This document shows, one piece after another, positions 43,200 through 51,752 of a stretch of DNA of 64,000 nucleotides; within the stretch, counting starts at the first letter, position 1, and each line of letters starts with the position of its first letter. The DNA is from Aliiglaciecola lipolytica. Lineage in GTDB: Bacteria > Pseudomonadota > Gammaproteobacteria > Enterobacterales > Alteromonadaceae. The notes under the pieces were generated by a model. It worked only from the letters and a program-made list of their open reading frames with translations. It had not been told where the DNA came from and searched no databases. Position numbers and translations under genes: made by a program. The stretch spans positions 218,674 to 282,673 of the forward strand of contig NZ_JAHKPT010000021.1 of assembly GCF_018860635.1 (NCBI RefSeq), written 5' to 3'.

Positions 43200-45644
43200 T
43201 TAAAGACCTGCAGCATTTTTTATTTCAAACTGTCTTAATGCCCGTTGATGAATAATAAAGTCATCCATCTCGCCGACAAAAGTACTGCCAATTATTACGT
43301 CACGACTATCACCATTGAGTGTCGTTGTATCTATGGTCTTTTGAGACCCTAAGACCGTCGATGTTTCTAAAACGCCATCTACATATAGCTTAGTATTTGC
43401 CAAATGTTCATCGGAAGAAACAACCGCAATATGATGCCATTCACCGTCATTAATTTGTGTCGTGCCTTTCACAATTCCACCGGTGATATCTAATCTCAGT
43501 GCGCCATTTTTTAATCGCACTTCGTATTGTTCACCATCTACAGAATTCTTATTACCCCATTGAGCAATAACAGCACCACCAAAGGTCGTTTTTATCCATG
43601 CCATAACCGTGCGTGGCTCACCACCATTAACACCACTATACCCCTTTGAGTTTTTTGAGTTATCAGTTGTCATTACTACTTCATGTGCGTAATCACTGTC
43701 ATACAAATCATCAACATCTACACCACTATCGACACCGCTAAATGAATAAACTTGACTGTCACGAAAAGCATCATAAATACCGCTAATCGCACCTCTGTTA
43801 ATTCCTGAACGGTTATAAACAGAACTGTCTGTCACACGAGTTGAATTCGCAGAATCTTCAAATCGAACATCTAGGGCTACTTCTAAATCAAGGTCTGCAT
43901 TTGCTGAATTAACAACATAAGCAATTTCGTTTTCGGCTAACGCTCTATCGTGAACAACAACTTTATCTATAAGGCCTGTGTATGCGCCACCTATTTCCAC
44001 GTTGCCACCCGACGTTGTATTAAAGGTAGCAGAAGCATTATCATTCACAGCAACATTCTCTAAAACACCGTCTATATAAACTCGAATGTTTTCAACAATA
44101 TTATCAGGTGCGACAACTGCGATATGATGCCATTGGCCGTCGTTAAGCACAGTTGTTCCTGAAACATTAGATCCTTTTAATATCAATTTGAATTTACCAT
44201 CTACTACTCGCAACCACCAACGTTCTCCAGTTGTGTTGTTGCCCCAGTCGATAATGTCACCTTTGCTGTCTGAGGTTTTAATCCACGCCATAGTCGTACG
44301 AGCATTATGACCTAAAATGCCTGCATAGCTGTCTAACTCAAGCTGATCACCTTCAGTAAAGCTGGCAACTTTTCCTCTCGTTGCATCATTTACAAAGGAA
44401 GCACCTGATACGGAAGCCGTATATTGATTCACTGAATCATCATAAGCAGTAGTGCCATCAGCGCCGTCTAAATTCATATGTAATTGTTTGCCAATATTGA
44501 AATTCATTCGTTCAAGCATTTTAACTTGTGGTTCAGAAATGATTCTTGCTCCTCCGCCACCAAGGGCATCATTACTATCTTGACTTAGTGCCCATGTATA
44601 AGCGCCTCCGGCCTTTAATGCTCGATTAAGCCAATCTGATCCTTTTGCTTCAGAAAATACCACGGTTCCACCATTCCAACTTTCTTGGAGCGGCATGAAC
44701 ATATGGCCAACAGAACCAACATCATTACCAGTGCCCGGAAAAACTCCATCTGATGTAGCTTCAATCGACGTTAACATGGGAAGGTTTTTATCATCCGACG
44801 AAACTTCGCTACCGATTGGAGTTGGATGTCCAAAGGTATAATCGTCTAGGGTGTCTGGGTTATTTACCAAAGGCACTTTATCACCTTCGTTAAATGTTAC
44901 GACAGCATCACTATTTCCAGCTAAAGCGGCGGCATGAAGCAATGTGCTATCACCAAATCCTGAATGATCAAACCACCAACCATCAATTGTGTTTCCATAA
45001 CGCAATGATAATGTTTCTACAATATTTACCATCGACAATTCAAAGCTGCGATAAAGACTGCTTGATGGATATTGCTCTAACACATAATCTCTCCAACGAT
45101 TCATATTCGCTGAGCAATACACTTGGGTATTAGGATCAGTAATTAATGGCTTAGAAGATTTACAATTAGGAATGGATTTATCTAGATCCATTGAATTCTG
45201 CGCACCGTGTTTGAGCATACCTGGACCTTGCGTCGCAATATAAGCAATAACTTTGATACCTTTTGCTTTGAAAGCGAGAGCGAGTTGATCAAAGAGATCT
45301 TGACCGGGAATAGTTGGGTCATATAAATCATTATAACTATTGGGTGCTGACAAAGGATTTATTGCTTCAACCTCGGAAACTGGCACGATAAACCGGTCGC
45401 CAGAGGCACCGTTAGTTAAATTAAGTTGTACCCACTTCAAACCTGGAATGGCTGAAATTTGTTCTACTGCTGCGTCTACATTATATTCCGCTACATGGCT
45501 ACCAGAGTAAGCCACATCGCCACCAGGAATTCGATAACTAATTCCCCAATTACCTTGCATCCATGCAGCCTTTGTTTCCGCATAAGCATTGCAAGACATT
45601 AGGCCTAGGATTACCGCACTACGACAAATATTGCGTATTTTCAT
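43200..45644 (-). CDS. Secreted putative glycoside hydrolase: TIM-barrel-like domain plus two LamG domains
   Basis: An 814-residue protein whose signal peptide ends near AYA-ET (22). Residues of about 25-385 look like a (beta/alpha)8 hydrolase: AAWMQGNWGISYRI at the start, KGIKVIAYIA (129-137), and IDGWWFDHSGFGD (220-232), where D226 is placed like a GH29 nucleophile. Two LamG/concanavalin-like modules follow (about 395-575 and 590-812), each with DGQWHHIAVV or DGEWHHIAVV and YVDGVLE or YIDGVLE. A strong GGGGGG-containing ribosome site precedes it. It is the only clearly modular, non-lipidated large enzyme here, alone on the minus strand. I cannot place it in a named family. An extracellular endo-acting fucanase is possible but unproven. 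Confidence 0.72.
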   Translation of the reverse strand: MKIRNICRSAVILGLMSCNAYAETKAAWMQGNWGISYRIPGGDVAYSGSHVAEYNVDAAVEQISAIPGLKWVQLNLTNGASGDRFIVPVSEVEAINPLSAPNSYNDLYDPTIPGQDLFDQLALAFKAKGIKVIAYIATQGPGMLKHGAQNSMDLDKSIPNCKSSKPLITDPNTQVYCSANMNRWRDYVLEQYPSSSLYRSFELSMVNIVETLSLRYGNTIDGWWFDHSGFGDSTLLHAAALAGNSDAVVTFNEGDKVPLVNNPDTLDDYTFGHPTPIGSEVSSDDKNLPMLTSIEATSDGVFPGTGNDVGSVGHMFMPLQESWNGGTVVFSEAKGSDWLNRALKAGGAYTWALSQDSNDALGGGGARIISEPQVKMLERMNFNIGKQLHMNLDGADGTTAYDDSVNQYTASVSGASFVNDATRGKVASFTEGDQLELDSYAGILGHNARTTMAWIKTSDSKGDIIDWGNNTTGERWWLRVVDGKFKLILKGSNVSGTTVLNDGQWHHIAVVAPDNIVENIRVYIDGVLENVAVNDNASATFNTTSGGNVEIGGAYTGLIDKVVVHDRALAENEIAYVVNSANADLDLEVALDVRFEDSANSTRVTDSSVYNRSGINRGAISGIYDAFRDSQVYSFSGVDSGVDVDDLYDSDYAHEVVMTTDNSKNSKGYSGVNGGEPRTVMAWIKTTFGGAVIAQWGNKNSVDGEQYEVRLKNGALRLDITGGIVKGTTQINDGEWHHIAVVSSDEHLANTKLYVDGVLETSTVLGSQKTIDTTTLNGDSRDVIIGSTFVGEMDDFIIHQRALRQFEIKNAAGL

Positions 45645-46142
45645 GTGTCCCCCCCTTTTTAGGGTTATTTACTTGTTGTATTAATTAATTTTTCAAATTG
45701 TTTAAAAATCGTTTTTGCTACTAATTCCACGCACTTATATGAACTATTTCACATACAAGAACAACCAATGTTAACCGTCCATTAAAAATAAAATAACATT
45801 TCATATGTGAAAAATAAACGTATTTTTAACATTGATGGCGGAGGGTATTACTAGGTTCTTTATGTCTAGGGAAATTTGTCAATTGCTAGTTAAGAGCGAA
45901 TCGTTAAGAGGGCGTAGCTAGGGGTAGCCTTTATTAAATATAGGTTTAAGCTCTAGAGACGTGAATTTTTTCTATACGGCTGAAGTGACTTTCTAGTGTA
46001 AAGATAGGCATTCATTTTCAAAAACATCATCAGTAATTATCATATATAAAATAATATTTTAAATATGATTGCATTGTGTTAATCTTTTGTTATAAATTTT
46101 GGTTAATGTTCTGGGCGAAATAATCCCAAAGAGAAGTCAGAA
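45645..46142. promoter_or_regulatory. Divergent promoter region with locus-wide element copies
   Basis: A 498-bp spacer. Near the minus-strand hydrolase, TTATATGAACTATTTCACAT (45735-45754) and CATTTCATATGTGAAAAATA (45797-45816) hold the palindrome TTTCATATGTGAAA. Near the sulfatase, ATATATAAAATAATATTTTA (from 46042) with AATATGATTGCATTG (to about 46077) matches the locus element, 65 bp before 46143. I see no gene in between. Confidence 0.5.
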
Positions 46143-47630
46143 ATGGATAAACATAACTTTATTAGCGTCGCCGAAAGTCTCAACCTAAGCAGCTATGCAG
46201 TGTCTAGAATATTACAGCAGGTTAGAATTGTTGGATTAGCGAGCCTAATCTGTTTGGGACTGGCGGCCTGCGGTTCCACTAAATCGTCTAACAATAACGC
46301 TCATTCTTCAGACAAGCCCTTAGTAAAGCAACCCAACATAATTTATATCTTTGCTGATGATTGGGGCTGGGGAGATCTGAGTGTTCATGGTAATAAGCAA
46401 GTTAACACGCCCAATATCGATAAATTGGCCGCAGAGGGAACTGATTTTTACCAATTTTCAGTGAGTAGCCCAGTGTGCTCTCCTAGTCGCGCTGCTGTAA
46501 TGACCGGGCAGTTCCCCTCAAGAAACAACATAAATCAACATTTTGCGACCATTAAACATCACGAGCGAGCTGGCATGCCAGATTGGCTTGACGCAAAAGC
46601 TGCAATGCTGCCACGTGTCCTTAAAGATGCGGGGTATGCCACGGGACATTTTGGTAAATGGCATTTAACCAATGTACAAATTGAAGATGCGCCACTGCCA
46701 ACTGAATACGGCTATGACGAATACGGTGCGTTTAATTTACCTGGTTACAATATGCCGCCATCCGAGACTGCTAACCAAGCAATTGATTTTATTAAGCGCC
46801 ATAAAGATCAACCGTTTTTTGTCAACTTGTGGATCCATGAGACTCATACGCCACATTATCCTGAACCTGCATTAATGAAGGAGTACGGGCATTTAAACGA
46901 ACAAGAAATGCTTTACTCAGCCATTATTGCAGCTGGAGATCGCGATGTTGGGCGAATCATGGCGCTGCTTAAAGAGCTGAACATTGACGACAATACTTTG
47001 GTTATTTTTAGCTCAGACAATGGTCCTGAAGTAACCGGCGAGCGAAAGTTTATGGATGATGATTCAACTGGTCCAGGCTTTGGTACCTTCTATTCAGTGG
47101 GTAAAACACTAGGATTAAAAGGCGCTAAACGTTCACTATATGCTGGTGGAGTGCGCGTACCTTTTATTGCCCGTTGGCCTGGCGTTGTACCTGCTGGGGC
47201 TATCGATAAAAACTCGGTTTTAAATGCCGTTGATTTACTCCCCACTTTTGCTGATCTTGCTGGCGCCACTTTGCCTGCAGAGTATGTGTCTGACGGACAA
47301 AGCATTCGTTTAGCCCTTGCTGGCGAAACCTTTGAGCGAAGTAAAACCTTGTATTGGGTTTGGCCTCCGGGTAAGGGAAGTAAAAGCACTGCCACACCGA
47401 ATTGGCCAAATTACGGCATACTGAAAGGGGATTGGAAACTGTTAGTCAACGATACCCTTAAAATAGAAGAGCTGTACCAAGTAAAAGAAGATTGGTACGA
47501 GGAAAATAACGTTGCTGCCCAGCACCCAGAGGTTGTAAAAGCCCTTCGCGGTGAAATGTTGCGGTTACAGCAACAGTTCCCTGCAACTATCCCTGAGCAT
47601 GTAAAGTCTAAATTACGGGATCAAAACTAA
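46143..47630 (+). CDS. S1-family sulfatase, lipoprotein
   Basis: A 495-residue sulfatase with an unusually long N-terminal region before the lipobox LAAC (C43). Metal ligands are DD 72-73, formylglycine is C112 in CSPSR, then GKWHLTN, HETHTPHYP and SSDNGPEVTG. It is a paralog of the sulfatase at 13216, which has a normal signal peptide instead. This is the first gene of a run of plus-strand genes to the right edge, with the next sulfatase starting two bases after its stop. Confidence 0.92.
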   Translation: MDKHNFISVAESLNLSSYAVSRILQQVRIVGLASLICLGLAACGSTKSSNNNAHSSDKPLVKQPNIIYIFADDWGWGDLSVHGNKQVNTPNIDKLAAEGTDFYQFSVSSPVCSPSRAAVMTGQFPSRNNINQHFATIKHHERAGMPDWLDAKAAMLPRVLKDAGYATGHFGKWHLTNVQIEDAPLPTEYGYDEYGAFNLPGYNMPPSETANQAIDFIKRHKDQPFFVNLWIHETHTPHYPEPALMKEYGHLNEQEMLYSAIIAAGDRDVGRIMALLKELNIDDNTLVIFSSDNGPEVTGERKFMDDDSTGPGFGTFYSVGKTLGLKGAKRSLYAGGVRVPFIARWPGVVPAGAIDKNSVLNAVDLLPTFADLAGATLPAEYVSDGQSIRLALAGETFERSKTLYWVWPPGKGSKSTATPNWPNYGILKGDWKLLVNDTLKIEELYQVKEDWYEENNVAAQHPEVVKALRGEMLRLQQQFPATIPEHVKSKLRDQN

Positions 47631-47632
47631 CT

Positions 47633-49102
47633 ATGCGTATTAATAAACATAGAGCACGATTGATCAGTTTTACTGCCTCTGTATTGCTTGGCGTGATTTA
47701 CAGTGACGCTTATGCCGATGAAACAGCAAAACAACCGATAGAAAATGCACAACCTAATATTGTCATTATCTTTGCTGATGATATGGGATATGGCGATATT
47801 CAGGCGTATAACCCTGCAAGTAAAATTGCCACACCTAATCTTAATAAAATGGCTGAACAAGGCGTGTCTTTTACCGACGCACATTCATCCTCTGCAGTAT
47901 GTACCCCTTCTAGATATTCGTTGTTAACAGGTCGATACGCATGGCGAACGCATTTAAAACGTGGCGTGTTAAGAGGACACTCACCAGCGCTTATAGAGTC
48001 GGACCGAACCACAATTGCATCGATGTTAAAGTCACAAGGTTACAACACCATAGCGGTGGGGAAATGGCATGTGGGCATCGGCTATGCCGAGACTGACTAT
48101 TGGAGTCAGTTGACTCGAGGTCCCAATTCAGTGGGTTTTGACTATTTTTATGGGATAGCAGCTTCGCTTGATATGGAACCTTATGTGTTTATCGAAAATG
48201 AGACCTTAGCGACACCATTAACTGGAAAAATTGTGGAGGCGAGTCAATTTCGTCGAAATGACGGTGCGGGGTTTTGGCGCAAAGGATTGATTGGCGAAGG
48301 TTTTGATCATCAAAACGTTTTGCCAACCCTTACCCAAAAAGCATTAGAGCAAATTCAATTGGCGTCACAATCGGCCGACAAAAAACCTTTCTTTTTATAT
48401 TATGCGTTACCAGCGCCACACACTCCTTGGTTACCCAGCAAAGCGTCGCGAGGTAAAAGCGCTGCAGGTCATTATGGTGATTTTGTGATGGATGTGGATA
48501 ATTTGGTAGGACAGGTGAATGAGCAACTCAAGCACTTGGGCATTGCCGATAATACCATCGTTATTTATTCCTCAGACAACGGCGCCCATTGGACCGACAA
48601 TGACAAGCAAAAATACCATCACTACGCCAATGGCAAGCTTCGTGGTCAAAAAGCAGATATCCATGAAGGTGGCCATAGAGTGCCTTTGATCATCAACTGG
48701 CCTCACAAATTTGTGGCAGGCAAAGTCAGTTCTTCATTAGTGGTACTAAATGATTTGTTGGCTACAGTGGCATCTATTACAGGTGCAGATGTTGAACAGC
48801 TCGATAATTTAGACAGTGTCGATTTTTCTTCTGAATTAACCTCAACACAGACCACAAATTATCAGCGAGGTGCCGTTATTCATCACTCTCACAGAGGCTT
48901 GTTTGCCATTCGAAAAGGAGATTGGAAACTCATTGAAGGTGAGGGCAGTGGTGGTTTCACTCGCGTTAAGCCGGATGGACAAGCAATGCAGTTATACAAC
49001 CTAAAAGAAGATCCAGCTGAAACCACTAATCTATTTGAAAAGCGCCCTGATATTGCCAAGCAATTACTTGTTGAGCTTCAGGAAATTCGTAGTAGAAGGT
49101 AG
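47633..49102 (+). CDS. S1-family sulfatase, exported
   Basis: A 489-residue sulfatase. The signal peptide ends near AYA-DE (28), metal ligands are DD 49-50, formylglycine is C90 in CTPSR followed by YSLLTGRYAWR, and GKWHVGIGY, PAPHTPW and SSDNGAHWT are present. It starts two bases after the previous sulfatase, so they form one transcript with likely coupled translation. By eye it is closest to 19398 and 51753. The GH141-type gene follows after about 100 bp. Confidence 0.92.
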   Translation: MRINKHRARLISFTASVLLGVIYSDAYADETAKQPIENAQPNIVIIFADDMGYGDIQAYNPASKIATPNLNKMAEQGVSFTDAHSSSAVCTPSRYSLLTGRYAWRTHLKRGVLRGHSPALIESDRTTIASMLKSQGYNTIAVGKWHVGIGYAETDYWSQLTRGPNSVGFDYFYGIAASLDMEPYVFIENETLATPLTGKIVEASQFRRNDGAGFWRKGLIGEGFDHQNVLPTLTQKALEQIQLASQSADKKPFFLYYALPAPHTPWLPSKASRGKSAAGHYGDFVMDVDNLVGQVNEQLKHLGIADNTIVIYSSDNGAHWTDNDKQKYHHYANGKLRGQKADIHEGGHRVPLIINWPHKFVAGKVSSSLVVLNDLLATVASITGADVEQLDNLDSVDFSSELTSTQTTNYQRGAVIHHSHRGLFAIRKGDWKLIEGEGSGGFTRVKPDGQAMQLYNLKEDPAETTNLFEKRPDIAKQLLVELQEIRSRR

Positions 49103-49204
49103 TAGTCGACAACAATTTGCAACTTTCTGTTTGCGCTTTTAAATAAAATAACATGCTGTGATAAGCAATAAAGTACTCTATTTACTCTGGGAATTAATCT
49201 TTAC

Positions 49205-51637
49205 ATGAACAAAAAAGATGCCACTTTATTATGCTTGTCCTTGTTAATAGCGCTCACAGGTTGTAAATACGCGGCAACGCCAGAAACGTCTAGCCAACAG
49301 ACGAAGGCTCAGCAAACAGCAGTATTTTCCAGTTTTAAGGTTACACACAATGGTGAGCGCATTATTTTAGTCGCTCACCCAAGCGGGGATAGTCTGATAG
49401 ATGCACTTTCTCACGCTAAAAAACTGTTAGCACAAAAAAAGTCGGTCGAAATTCAGTTAACTGAAGGTACATATCATCTGACACAAGGGATTATTTTAGG
49501 CCCAGAATTTTCTGGAACCGAAAAAAGCCCATTTGTTATCAAACCGGTAAATAATCATCAGGTAGTATTGAGCGGCGCAACACCAATAAAGCCCAAGTGG
49601 CAACGTCATAACGATAGGCTATTAAAAACACAGGTTGATGCAAAAGAATTCGACTTGCTTTTCATCGATGGTAAACAACAAGTTAGAGCTCGTTATCCTA
49701 ATTTTGATAAAGATATTGCTATATTTAACGGATTTGCGACTGATGCGATTGCCCGTGAACGTGTTGCAACATGGAAAAATCCTGAGGGCGGTTTTGTGCA
49801 TGCTTTACACCGTTCTCGCTGGGGCGGCATGCACTATAAAATTACCGGTGTAGACGAAAGTGGCGAGGTGATTTTAGAAGGTGGTTTCCCAAATAATCGA
49901 ACTTCTGGTTTGCATAACATGTACCGCTATGTAGAAAACGTTTTCGAAGAGCTTGATGCTCCAAACGAATGGTTTTTTGATAAACAAACCAAAACCTTAT
50001 ATTTTTATCCTTCCCAAGACTTCGATATAAAAAATAGCAAAGTTACCGTATCTCAATCGGCACATCTTATTGAACTGCGGGGCAGCATTAATCAGCCGGT
50101 TAAAAATATCCATATACAAGGTATTACCTTTACCCAAACTAAAAAGACATTCATGCAAACCAAAGAGCCGTTGCAGCGAAGCGATTGGACGATTTATCGC
50201 GGTGGTGCTGTTGTGCTAGAAGGCACTGAAAATTGCCAAATCAGCAATAACGTGTTTACCGAGTTAGGGGGGAATGGCGTTTTTGTCAGTAACTATAATC
50301 GTAATGTGACTATTGCTAGTAATGAGATTTTTAATATTGGGGCCAGTGCTATCGCCTTTGTTGGCAGCCCAGATGCTTTACGTTCGCCAAGTTTTCAATA
50401 TCGCACATATGTAGAACTTGATGATATGGATATGCAAGCTGGGCCCAAAACAGCTAATTACCCGGCTAACTCAAAAGCGCACGATAATTTGATCCACCAC
50501 ATAGGACAAATTGAAAAACAAGTAGCTGGCGTGCAAATTCAAATGGCGGCAGATATTACCGTTAGCCACAATTCTATTTATCATGTTCCCCGTGCCGGTA
50601 TTAACATTGGTGAGGGGGCTTGGGGTGGGCACATCATTGAATACAACGACGTATTTGATACTGTGTTAGAAACCAGTGACCATGGCGCATTTAATTCCTG
50701 GGGACGGGATCGTTTTTGGCATCCGAATCGAAACGTTTTGTTCGATATCGCCAAAACACATCCTGATTTGTACAAACTCGATGTGTTAAAGCCCATTGTC
50801 ATTCGGAATAATCGTTTTCAATGTGATCATGGCTGGGATATAGATTTGGATGACGGTTCTTCCCATTATCAAATTTATAATAATCTGGCATTAAGCGGTG
50901 GCATTAAATTGCGTGAGGGTTTTAATCGGGTCGTTGAGAACAATATTGTGATCAATAATTCTCTGCATCCACATGTGTGGTTTGAAAATAGTAAAGATGT
51001 ATTTCGTCATAATATTGTCTTTGGCTCCTACAAACCGGCGCTAATGAAAATAGAAAAGTGGGGGCAAGAAATTGACTACAACCTATTTAGTACAGAACAA
51101 CACTTAAAGGCGTCGCAAGCATTTAATACTGACCAACACTCTATTTATGGCGACCCGCAGTTCGTCGACCCACAATCTGGCAACTATCACGTTGGTAAAG
51201 CATCACCTGCCCATAAAATTGGTTTTAAAAACTTTGCGATGGATAAATTTGGCGTGTTAAGCAAGCACTTAAAAGAAAAAGCCGAGCAACCCAGCATTCC
51301 CGAATTAACAAATAAAGACGCGAAAGGCCGACACGATCATTTAATTAGCTTATTTGGTGCGCAATTTAATTCGGTTACAACACTAGGTGAGCAGTCTGCC
51401 TTGGGTATTCCTGAAATAGCAGGCGCATTTGTTGAAACCATTAAAAGTGGCATTGCGCAAAATGCAGGTTTGCGTGTTGGGGACGTCGTACTTTACGCCA
51501 TTGTTAATGATAAGAAACAGAAAATAGTCAGCAATACCGATTTACGTGATGCATACGATCAAACGGAATGGCAAGAAGGCCTTAAATTGATCATTGTAAG
51601 AAATCAAAAAGAGCAAATGATTTGGTTAACTTATTAA
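49205..51637 (+). CDS. GH141-type right-handed beta-helix enzyme with C-terminal PDZ domain, lipoprotein
   Basis: An 810-residue lipoprotein (lipobox LTGC, C20). An N-terminal segment of about 65-265 contains RARYPNFD, GGFVHALHRSRWGG and NEWFFDKQTKTLYFYP, then parallel beta-helix repeats (about 290-640: ITFTQT, ISNNVFTELGGNGVFVS, HNLIHHIGQ, IEYNDVFDT). This arrangement matches the GH141 family, whose characterised members include alpha-L-fucosidase and which recurs in fucoidan-degrading bacteria. The last 85 residues (GIPEIAGAFVETIKSG, AQNAGLRVGDVVL) are a PDZ domain. It is placed between two sulfatases and upstream of GH95. Activity on fucan is inferred from company. Confidence 0.85.
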   Translation: MNKKDATLLCLSLLIALTGCKYAATPETSSQQTKAQQTAVFSSFKVTHNGERIILVAHPSGDSLIDALSHAKKLLAQKKSVEIQLTEGTYHLTQGIILGPEFSGTEKSPFVIKPVNNHQVVLSGATPIKPKWQRHNDRLLKTQVDAKEFDLLFIDGKQQVRARYPNFDKDIAIFNGFATDAIARERVATWKNPEGGFVHALHRSRWGGMHYKITGVDESGEVILEGGFPNNRTSGLHNMYRYVENVFEELDAPNEWFFDKQTKTLYFYPSQDFDIKNSKVTVSQSAHLIELRGSINQPVKNIHIQGITFTQTKKTFMQTKEPLQRSDWTIYRGGAVVLEGTENCQISNNVFTELGGNGVFVSNYNRNVTIASNEIFNIGASAIAFVGSPDALRSPSFQYRTYVELDDMDMQAGPKTANYPANSKAHDNLIHHIGQIEKQVAGVQIQMAADITVSHNSIYHVPRAGINIGEGAWGGHIIEYNDVFDTVLETSDHGAFNSWGRDRFWHPNRNVLFDIAKTHPDLYKLDVLKPIVIRNNRFQCDHGWDIDLDDGSSHYQIYNNLALSGGIKLREGFNRVVENNIVINNSLHPHVWFENSKDVFRHNIVFGSYKPALMKIEKWGQEIDYNLFSTEQHLKASQAFNTDQHSIYGDPQFVDPQSGNYHVGKASPAHKIGFKNFAMDKFGVLSKHLKEKAEQPSIPELTNKDAKGRHDHLISLFGAQFNSVTTLGEQSALGIPEIAGAFVETIKSGIAQNAGLRVGDVVLYAIVNDKKQKIVSNTDLRDAYDQTEWQEGLKLIIVRNQKEQMIWLTY

Positions 51638-51752
51638 GTAAATAAAGTACCTATTTGTCGCTATTTGAAATGACTTGTTAGCTTGACTGTTCTTCAGGTT
51701 GTGAGGGGCAGTTTTGATAAAACGAATGGGCAATTAAACATACGGATAAACA

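Noticed and set aside
43200-45644. Lipoprotein call for the LamG hydrolase from LMSC at residues 15-18
   Set aside because: Met at the -2 position is unusual for a lipobox and a normal AYA-ET cleavage site follows, so secretion by ordinary signal peptide is favoured.
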